A DNA stretch of 64,000 nt from contig CAIUSV010000084.1 in NCBI GenBank assembly GCA_903901915.1, forward strand, positions 1 through 64,000. The letters are read 5' to 3'. Shown in pieces: positions 56,941 through 64,000 of the stretch. Position 1 is the stretch's first letter. Every line of letters starts with the position of its first letter. The stretch comes from an uncultured Rhodospirillaceae bacterium (GTDB lineage: Bacteria; Pseudomonadota; Alphaproteobacteria; Rhodospirillales; Magnetospirillaceae). A program made the position numbers and the translations under genes. Under the pieces are notes generated by a model that searched no databases, had not been told where the DNA came from, and saw nothing but the letters and a program-made list of their open reading frames with translations.

Positions 56941-58128
56941 TCAGCTCGCGCGATGGGGCTTGCCGATGCGCTTGGCCGCAGCCAGCAGCATGGCATCGCT
57001 GCCGCGTGGGCCGATCAGCGATACGCCGACCGGCAGTCCGGCCACCTGGCACAACGGCAGGCTGATCTGTGGGCAGCCGGCCATGCCGGCGATGGCGGTC
57101 AGGCAGATCATGCGCGCGCGGATATCCCACAGCATCGAGCGAGGGCTTTGCAGTGGCGGTGCGGTGACCGGTGTGGTCGGCAGTACCAGCACGGCGTTGC
57201 CTTCCAGCGCCTCGGCGACCCATCGCCGCGCTCGCAGTCGGAAGCCGCGCGACGACGACAGGGTCCGGTTGGAAACGCGGGCGCCGCGCAGGAAGTTGTC
57301 GGCCACCTCGAACCCGAAGCGGGGGTTGGACCGGTTGATCCACTCGCCGAAGCGTTCCCAGGCTTCGCGTCCCTGGATGGCGTTCTGCGGCTCCAGCCAG
57401 TCGGAGAGCGGCACCGGCGACAGCCGGTGTCCGCGCACCACCGGCGCCAGCGTCTTGGCGATGCCGCTCAGGGCGCCTTCGACGGCGCCGGCGACGGCGG
57501 GGTCCGAGAACTCCATGGCGTCTTCCAGCACCACCACCTTGTCGGGGACGGTGTCGCGGATTTTCTTGCGCAGCAGCACCGATCCCGCCCGGGCCAGCAG
57601 GTCGGGGTCATCGGCCAGCAGACCGACGGTGTCGAAGGTGTTGGACTGGCTCAGGACGCCGTCCATGGCGATCGAGCCGAGGGTGGGGCGCAAACCGTAG
57701 ATGCCGCAGAACGAGGCCGGCACCCGGGTCGAGCCGGCGGTATCGGTGCCCAGCGCGAAGTCGCACAGGCCGCCCGCCACCGCCGCCGCCGAACCGCAGG
57801 ACGAGCCGCCGGGGACGTGGCCGGGGGCGCGGGGGTTCTCGGGGGTGCCGTAATGGGCATTGTCGCCGAACAGCCCACGGGTCAACTCGTCGGTGACGGT
57901 CTTGCCGACCAGCCGGGCGCCGGATGCCAGCAGGGTGGCCACCGCCCAGGCAGTGGTGGTGGCCGGCGAGGCGAGGCGGCGCCAGTCGGGGTTGCCGGCG
58001 CCGGTGACATAGCCGGCGACGTCGAAGACGTCCTTGGCGGCGAAGGTCATGTCGGCCAGCAGGCCGGTCTTGGCGCCGTCGATATAGACGTCGCCACCGA
58101 GGGCGAAAGCGTTCAGCGGATCGTGCAT
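56941..58128 (-). CDS. Amidase (amidase signature family)
   Basis: PGGSSCGSAAAVAGGLCDFALGTDTAGSTRVPASFCGIYGLRPT. Confidence 0.9.
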   Translation of the reverse strand: MHDPLNAFALGGDVYIDGAKTGLLADMTFAAKDVFDVAGYVTGAGNPDWRRLASPATTTAWAVATLLASGARLVGKTVTDELTRGLFGDNAHYGTPENPRAPGHVPGGSSCGSAAAVAGGLCDFALGTDTAGSTRVPASFCGIYGLRPTLGSIAMDGVLSQSNTFDTVGLLADDPDLLARAGSVLLRKKIRDTVPDKVVVLEDAMEFSDPAVAGAVEGALSGIAKTLAPVVRGHRLSPVPLSDWLEPQNAIQGREAWERFGEWINRSNPRFGFEVADNFLRGARVSNRTLSSSRGFRLRARRWVAEALEGNAVLVLPTTPVTAPPLQSPRSMLWDIRARMICLTAIAGMAGCPQISLPLCQVAGLPVGVSLIGPRGSDAMLLAAAKRIGKPHRAS

Positions 58129-58236
58129 TGTCGGACAGGCCCCCTCGAAGTGACGGCGCCGCCCCTGGACGGTGCGCCAGGGCAAAAATAGCCATAACGC
58201 CGGATGCGGTCCAGCGGAATGGGGAAGGGGGGGCTT

Positions 58237-59919
58237 CTATTCCGCCGCGGCGCTCTGTTCGGCGACCTTAAGGTGGTCCTTGAAATATTTGATCTTTTTC
58301 GCGGCGTCCTGTGCCGGTCTGGCGAAGAAGTGTCCCTGGGCGTATTCGATGCCGACATCCTTGAGGATATTCATCATATGACTGTCCTCGACGCATTCGC
58401 CGATGGTGGTCATGCCGAGGTCGTGGGTCAGGCTGGTCAGGGCGCGCAGCACCGATCGTCCGCGCTTCTCGCGGGCGTCGAAGATGTACGTCTGATCGAT
58501 CTTGACGAAATCGACCGGCAGGATCTTCAGGATGTCGAAGGCGGCGCCACCCGAGCCGAAATCGTCCAGCGACAGCCTGACGCCCATGCGCTTGATGCGG
58601 GCCAGCAGCCGCCTGGCCTCGTCGATGTTGTAGATCCGGGCGGCATCGGTGATTTCCAGCACCAGCCGGGCCAGCAGGGTCTTGTGGCCCTCGAGAATCT
58701 TGAGCAGGGCGTGATAGAAGGCGGGATTGCCCAGCGAGGTTCCCGAGACGTTGACCGCGATGGTCGCCAGCGCCGAAATATTCTGGGCGGCCTTCATGGT
58801 GTCGAGGGCCTTCCTGACCGCCATCAGGTCGAACTCGCCGATCACCCCCATGTCGGTGGCGAACGGAATGATCTGGGAGGGGTTGAAGAACCCCTTGTCG
58901 TGGGAGATGCGGCCGAATGCCTCGTAGGCCAGCACCGCCCCGGTATTGACGTTGACCATGGGCTGGTACAGGAAGACCAGTCGGTCGCTCTTGATCATCT
59001 TACGGAAGTTGCGGACACGGACCAGGGTGTCCTCGACCGCCACCTTGGCGCCCTCGGCCAGCGACTTGATGGCGAAACCGGCGCTGTCGCGGACGAAGCC
59101 GTTGACGATGTAGGTAAGCGCCTTGCCGATATCCTCTTCGGACAGCGTCTTGTCATCCATGTCCAGCGTCGCGGAATGCATCTTGAGGGCGGCGCCCTTG
59201 ACCTTGCCGCCGTATTTTTTCATCACCTCGACCATCTTTTCCCGGACGACCCCGGCGGTCACGGTGCTGTCGTGGACCAGGCCGAAAGCGCGTTCATTGA
59301 ACGCCCCGGCCGAAGAATGACGGATGGAATGCTGCTCAAGGGTGTGATGGACGGTCGAGAAGAAACTTTGCAGCAACGCCGGCTCGGCGTTGGGGAGTTG
59401 GGTCGCCGACAGATCGAACAGGGTCAGGGTGTATTCCTCGCCCAGGCGATTGGCCTCGTTCAGCCGCTGGCGCACCATTTCGACGAAGCGGACGCGGGGA
59501 TCGACCGAGTGGGCCTTTTCCTCGTCGGTCGCCGCCATCTGCGAAACCCGGGACAGCACCAGATGACAGCCGGTCGGGAACTGCGGCAGCTTGATGCCTC
59601 CGATCCGCATCCGCGACATGGCGCCTTTCGAGCCGACCAGGGTCAACGGGGTGTGATCCAGGCGGCCGGTGTTGCGCAGTCGCTGCATGGCCTCGGCGAA
59701 TCTGGGGCGGTCGCGCTGGACGATGAAATCCACCAGCGGCTTGCCCAACAGTTCCGCGTCTGACAGACCGTACAGCGCCTCGCCGGCCCCGGCGGAATAG
59801 GTGACGACATCGGCGTCGTCCATCTCCAGCAGCAGATCCGCGCCAGCGAAGGCGAAGGCGATGAAGCGGTCGCGTTGCTGCTTCAGTTTCTCGACAAGGG
59901 CATCGCTGCTATCCGTCAT
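58237..59919 (-). CDS. PAS-EAL domain protein
   Basis: AYEAFGRI, VNVSGTSL, LEITDAA, DDFGSGG, VDFVKIDQTY, YAQGHFFARP. Confidence 0.82.
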   Translation of the reverse strand: MTDSSDALVEKLKQQRDRFIAFAFAGADLLLEMDDADVVTYSAGAGEALYGLSDAELLGKPLVDFIVQRDRPRFAEAMQRLRNTGRLDHTPLTLVGSKGAMSRMRIGGIKLPQFPTGCHLVLSRVSQMAATDEEKAHSVDPRVRFVEMVRQRLNEANRLGEEYTLTLFDLSATQLPNAEPALLQSFFSTVHHTLEQHSIRHSSAGAFNERAFGLVHDSTVTAGVVREKMVEVMKKYGGKVKGAALKMHSATLDMDDKTLSEEDIGKALTYIVNGFVRDSAGFAIKSLAEGAKVAVEDTLVRVRNFRKMIKSDRLVFLYQPMVNVNTGAVLAYEAFGRISHDKGFFNPSQIIPFATDMGVIGEFDLMAVRKALDTMKAAQNISALATIAVNVSGTSLGNPAFYHALLKILEGHKTLLARLVLEITDAARIYNIDEARRLLARIKRMGVRLSLDDFGSGGAAFDILKILPVDFVKIDQTYIFDAREKRGRSVLRALTSLTHDLGMTTIGECVEDSHMMNILKDVGIEYAQGHFFARPAQDAAKKIKYFKDHLKVAEQSAAAE

Positions 59920-60182
59920 GAGCCCGCAGAGGCCTCCCGTTCCCGCGCGCCTTTCCGGCGCTTCCCCCATTTGGCATGTTACAAAACGTCATATATCGTT
60001 GCAAGCTCATTACGTATGTGGATCGGATGTAACATACTTTTGGCGTGGGCTGATCAATAGGCAAACCGGTACCCAATTGCGTATTTTTTTCTGGCGCAAT
60101 CGGTTGCTCTCGGGTTAAATACGCCCTTAGATAAGCCACGCGGCGGAAATAAGCTGCGGGCTGCTTCTGGGAGGAACACGAA

Positions 60183-61337
60183 ATGCACAACCTCGTTAAG
60201 TGGGGGACGGCGGCCGTCGTCGCCGTTGGACTCTGCGGTTTGGCGGGACACGCCCGGGCCGCCGATCCCATCAGGATCGGCTCGACCCTGTCGGTGACCG
60301 GGCCAGCTTCTTTTCTCGGCGAGCCGGAAAAGAAGACGCTGGAGATGTACGTCGAGCGCATCAACAAGGAAGGCGGCGTGCTGGGCCGCAAGATCGAGCT
60401 GGTGGTTTATGACGATGGCGGTGCCGGCGACAAGGCGTCCACCTTCACCAAGCGTCTGATTGAAAGCGACAAGGTCGATATTCTGATCGGTGGCAGCACC
60501 ACCGCCGCCACCATGGCGGCGGCGCCGCTGGCCGAACGTGCCGAAGTGCCGTTCATTTCGCTGGCGGGCGCGGTGGTGGTGGTCGAGCCGGTCAAGAAGT
60601 GGATCTTCAAGACCCCGCATACCGATCGCATGGCGGCCGAGAAGGTCTTCAGCGACATGAAGAAGCGCGGCATCACCAAGATCGGCCTGATCTCGGAAGA
60701 TGCCGGTTTCGGCAAGTCGGGCCACGATCAGTCGCTTGCGGTGGTGAAGAACTACGGCATCGAGATCGTCGCCGACGAAGTCTATTCGCCGAAGGACCCC
60801 GACGTTACCGCCCAGCTGACCAAGATCAAGAACGCCGGGGGCGTACAGGCGGTGTTCAATTTCGGTTTCGGCCAGGGGCCGGCCATCGTCACCAAGAACT
60901 TCAAGCAGCTTGGCATGGCCGTGCCGCTGTACCAGTCGCACGGCGTCGCCTCGAAGGACTACATCAGGCTGGCGGGTGACGCGGCCGAGGGTGTCCGCCT
61001 GCCGGCCGCCGGCATCGTCGTTCCCGAGCAACTGGCGGCGACCGATCCGCAGAAGCTGGTGGTGACGGCCTTCAAGAAGGACTACGAGGCGGCGTTCAAG
61101 TCCGACGTCTCGACCTTTGCCGGCCACGCTTATGACGCATTGCAGATCGTGCTGGCCGCCATCAAGCGCGCCGGTGCGGTGGACAAGGCCAAGATCCGCG
61201 ACGAGATCGAGAAGACCTCGGGCTATGTCGGCACCGGCGGTCTGGTTTCCATGTCTGCATCCGACCACATGGGCCTGTCGCCGTCGGCGTTCCACATGCT
61301 GGAAATCCGCAAGGGCGAGTGGGCGCTGATCGACTGA
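60183..61337 (+). CDS. livK: Branched-chain amino acid-type ABC substrate-binding protein
   Basis: Signal peptide; DPIRIGSTLSVTGPASFLGEPEKKTLEM; first gene of liv operon. Confidence 0.92.
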   Translation: MHNLVKWGTAAVVAVGLCGLAGHARAADPIRIGSTLSVTGPASFLGEPEKKTLEMYVERINKEGGVLGRKIELVVYDDGGAGDKASTFTKRLIESDKVDILIGGSTTAATMAAAPLAERAEVPFISLAGAVVVVEPVKKWIFKTPHTDRMAAEKVFSDMKKRGITKIGLISEDAGFGKSGHDQSLAVVKNYGIEIVADEVYSPKDPDVTAQLTKIKNAGGVQAVFNFGFGQGPAIVTKNFKQLGMAVPLYQSHGVASKDYIRLAGDAAEGVRLPAAGIVVPEQLAATDPQKLVVTAFKKDYEAAFKSDVSTFAGHAYDALQIVLAAIKRAGAVDKAKIRDEIEKTSGYVGTGGLVSMSASDHMGLSPSAFHMLEIRKGEWALID

Positions 61338-61350
61338 TCCGCAGCTCGGG

Positions 61351-61385
61351 CGGCGGTCCGTCTTTTTCGGAAGCACGGACCGCCG
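61351..61385 (+). terminator. Stem-loop in livK-livH spacer (possible attenuator)
   Basis: CGGCGGTCCGT / ACGGACCGCCG perfect stem. Confidence 0.55.
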
Positions 61386-61414
61386 GTCGATCCAAATGAG
61401 GGAGCCGGAGCAGC

Positions 61415-62290
61415 ATGTTCGCCGCATTCCTGCAATATCTGTTTTCGGGGCTGACCTCGGGCGCCATCTACGCGCTGGCCGGGCTGGGCTTCGCCATCAT
61501 CTACAACGCCAGCCATGTGATCAACTTCGCCCAAGGCGAATTCATCATGATCGGCGGCATGGCCACGGCCACCATGGTGGCGGCGGGAACCCCGGTACCG
61601 GTGGCGATCGCCCTGGCCATGGCGGCGTCCATGCTGGTTGGCGTGGCGCTGGAGAAGTTCGCCATCGAGCCGGCGCGTAACGCCGACGTGGTGACGATCA
61701 TCATCATCACCATCGGCGCCTCGATTTTTCTCCGTGGCGGGGCGCAGCTGCTGTGGGACAAGGAATTCCACGCCCTGCCGGCCTTCTCGGGGGAAACCCC
61801 CATCGGCATTCTCGGCGCGACGCTGATGCCGCAAAGCCTGTGGGTGTTCGGCGTGGCCGGGCTGGCGATCGTGGTGCTGTGGTGGTTCTTCAACCGTACC
61901 CTGTTCGGCAAGGCGATGCTGGCGACGTCGCATAACCGGCTGGCCGCGCAACTGGTGGGAATCGGGGTCAAGAAAGTCCTGCTGGCCAGCTTTGCCCTGT
62001 CGGCGCTGCTGGGGGCGGTGGGTGGCATCGTGGTGACGCCGATCACCTTCACCAATTACGAAGCCGGCATCATGCTGGGTCTCAAGGGCTTCAGCGCGGC
62101 GGTGCTGGGCGGCCTGGGCAACGGCACCGGCGCCATCGTCGGCGGCCTGATCGTCGGCATCGCCGAGGCGTTGGCTTCGGGCTACCTGTCGTCGGCCTAC
62201 AAGGACGCGATCGCCTTCCTGATCATTCTTTTCGTGCTGTTCTTCATGCCGAGCGGCCTGTTCGGCAAGCGCGGCACGGACCGGGTATAG
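61415..62290 (+). CDS. livH: Branched-chain amino acid ABC permease
   Basis: GLTSGAIYALAGLGFAIIYNASHVINFAQGEFIMIGG. Confidence 0.93.
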   Translation: MFAAFLQYLFSGLTSGAIYALAGLGFAIIYNASHVINFAQGEFIMIGGMATATMVAAGTPVPVAIALAMAASMLVGVALEKFAIEPARNADVVTIIIITIGASIFLRGGAQLLWDKEFHALPAFSGETPIGILGATLMPQSLWVFGVAGLAIVVLWWFFNRTLFGKAMLATSHNRLAAQLVGIGVKKVLLASFALSALLGAVGGIVVTPITFTNYEAGIMLGLKGFSAAVLGGLGNGTGAIVGGLIVGIAEALASGYLSSAYKDAIAFLIILFVLFFMPSGLFGKRGTDRV

Positions 62291-62294
62291 GATC

Positions 62295-63242
62295 ATGAAT
62301 ATATACACCGCCCGCACCGGAGGCCTGGCGATCCTGGCGACCATCATCGCCGTGGCGCCGTTGGGGTTCTCCAACACCTATTTCTACGATGTCGGCGTCA
62401 ACGCCATGTTCAACGCCATCGTCTGCGTCGGCCTCAATCTGCTGATCGGCTATGCCGGACAGATCAGTCTGGGCCATGCCGGGTTCTTCGCCCTGGGGGC
62501 CTATGGCTCGGGCATCCTCACCACCGTCTACGGCTTCCCCCCCATCGGGGCGCTGGTGCTGTCGGCGGCGGTGGTCGGATTGCTGGCTTTCGCGGTGGGC
62601 CGCCCTATTCTCAAGCTCAAGGGCCACTATCTGGCCATGGCGACGTTGGGCATCGGCATCATCATCCACATCGTGCTGAAGACCGAGGCCAAGATCACCG
62701 GCGGTCCCGACGGCATGTCCTTGGACAATTTCAAGATGCTGGGCTTCGCCATCAAGGGCGACGTCATGTGGTACTGGGTCGCCGGCATCGCCCTGGTGGG
62801 GTCGGTGTGGCTGGCGCTGAACCTGATCGACTCGCCGGTGGGGCGGGCGCTGCGGGCGGTGCACGGCTCCGAGGTCGGCGCCGAGGTGGTGGGGGTGGAC
62901 ACCTCGCGCTACAAGGTTCTGGTCTTCGTGGTCTCGGCGGTGTTCGCCTCGGTGGTGGGCAGCCTGTTCGCCCACAAGAACGGCTTCATCACCCCTGATA
63001 TCGGCAGCTTCTTCCATTCGGTCGAACTGGTGACCATGGTGGTGCTGGGCGGCATGGCGTCGACCTTCGGCGCGTTGATCGGGGCGGTGATCCTGACCTT
63101 GTTGCCGCAGGTTCTGGCGGCGGTGGAACAATACGAAGCCATGATCCTGGGGGCCATCATGATGGGGACCATGATCTTCATGCCCAAGGGGCTGTTGCCC
63201 AGTCTGGTCGCCGTACTCCGGCGGCGGGGAGGGGGGAGATGA
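62295..63242 (+). CDS. livM: Branched-chain amino acid ABC permease
   Basis: VGLNLLIGYAGQISLGHAGFFALGAYG; GGMASTFGALIGAV. Confidence 0.93.
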   Translation: MNIYTARTGGLAILATIIAVAPLGFSNTYFYDVGVNAMFNAIVCVGLNLLIGYAGQISLGHAGFFALGAYGSGILTTVYGFPPIGALVLSAAVVGLLAFAVGRPILKLKGHYLAMATLGIGIIIHIVLKTEAKITGGPDGMSLDNFKMLGFAIKGDVMWYWVAGIALVGSVWLALNLIDSPVGRALRAVHGSEVGAEVVGVDTSRYKVLVFVVSAVFASVVGSLFAHKNGFITPDIGSFFHSVELVTMVVLGGMASTFGALIGAVILTLLPQVLAAVEQYEAMILGAIMMGTMIFMPKGLLPSLVAVLRRRGGGR

Positions 63243-63342
63243 GCGACCGCGGGGAGCGCGGCCGCATTGCGCGGCCCGAAGCGCCAGCGAAGGCGAGCCA
63301 AGCGCGCGGACACGCGTGCCCGGCGCCTGAGGGAGAGGAGCG

Positions 63343-64000
63343 ATGAGTCTTCTTAAGGTCGAGCGCCTGTCCAAGGAATTCGGCGGCATTCACGCCATCG
63401 AGGATCTGACCTTCTCGGTCGAGGCCGGCGACATCCACTCCATCATCGGCCCCAATGGTGCCGGCAAGACCACCCTGTTCAATCTGATCACCGGGGTCTA
63501 CACCCCCAGCTCGGGCCGGGTTCTGTTTCAGGACCGGGTCGTGTCGGGAATGAAGCCCTACGAGCTGGCGGCCCTGGGCATGAGCCGGACCTTCCAGAAT
63601 CTACAGATCTTCTTCAACATGAAGGCGATCGAGAACGTCATGGTCGGCCATCATCTGCATCTCGACCGTCGTTTCCTGCCGTCGCTATTGCGGCTGCCGA
63701 CGGTGACGCGGCGTGACCGCGAATGCCGCGACTACTGCGCCGGGCTGCTGGAATTCGTCGGTCTGGCCAAGTATCTCGACGCCGATGCCGGCTCGATGCC
63801 CTACGGCGCCTTGAAGCGGCTTGAAATCGCCCGCGCCCTCGCGGCACAGCCCAAGATGCTGCTGCTGGACGAGCCGGCGGCCGGGCTGAACGCCACCGAA
63901 AGCCGCGAGATCGACGAGGTCATCAAGCGTGTCGCCTCGTCCGGGGTGACGGTGGTGCTGGTGGAACATGATATGAAGATGGTGATGGGCATTTCCGATC
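63343..64000 (+). CDS. livG: Branched-chain amino acid ABC ATP-binding protein (truncated by window edge)
   Basis: MSLLKVERLSKEFGGIHAIEDLTF; IIGPNGAGKTTLFNLITG; LDEPAAGLN. Confidence 0.93.
   Translation, partial: MSLLKVERLSKEFGGIHAIEDLTFSVEAGDIHSIIGPNGAGKTTLFNLITGVYTPSSGRVLFQDRVVSGMKPYELAALGMSRTFQNLQIFFNMKAIENVMVGHHLHLDRRFLPSLLRLPTVTRRDRECRDYCAGLLEFVGLAKYLDADAGSMPYGALKRLEIARALAAQPKMLLLDEPAAGLNATESREIDEVIKRVASSGVTVVLVEHDMKMVMGISD

Noticed and set aside
58204-59763. 519-aa + strand ORF antisense to the EAL gene
   Set aside because: Shadow ORF
1-64000. CRISPR, rRNA, tRNA, prophage
   Set aside because: No regularly spaced repeats, conserved RNA gene sequence or phage structural genes were seen

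Overview
GC-rich alphaproteobacterial chromosomal DNA, probably Magnetospirillum/Rhodospirillales-like (inferred from gene content; not proven). No rRNA, tRNA, CRISPR array, prophage or intact transposase was recognised. The edges carry ordinary metabolism and transport: etfB, acyl-CoA synthetase, an actP/DUF485 locus with a Cache-domain two-component system, a CDF transporter, a corrinoid/URO-D methyltransferase pair, an amidase and a liv ABC operon. The middle (about 11.7-56.9 kb) is a dense signal-transduction island of hybrid kinases, CheY, CheZ, MCPs, HD-GYP and GGDEF/EAL proteins, hemerythrins, LuxR-HTH proteins and REC-HATPase proteins. Main candidates for something undescribed: (1) a recurring 18-bp near-palindrome, consensus CAGTCCCATTTGGGACTA, upstream of at least 8 signalling genes between 15.8 and 51.7 kb; (2) a family of pseudo-receiver proteins ending in a [YF]xGPDRR-x6-YxGPxRR tail, one fused to hemerythrin; (3) two neighbouring degenerate hemerythrins, one fused to a LuxR HTH, that appear to keep complementary halves of the di-iron site; (4) a MamB-like CDF transporter with no other mam genes visible; (5) a DUF4062-like/STAND/FGE-sulfatase protein; (6) paired MarR-type operators linking an orphan LivK-like protein to a corrinoid methyltransferase operon. 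All family assignments were made by eye from the translations.
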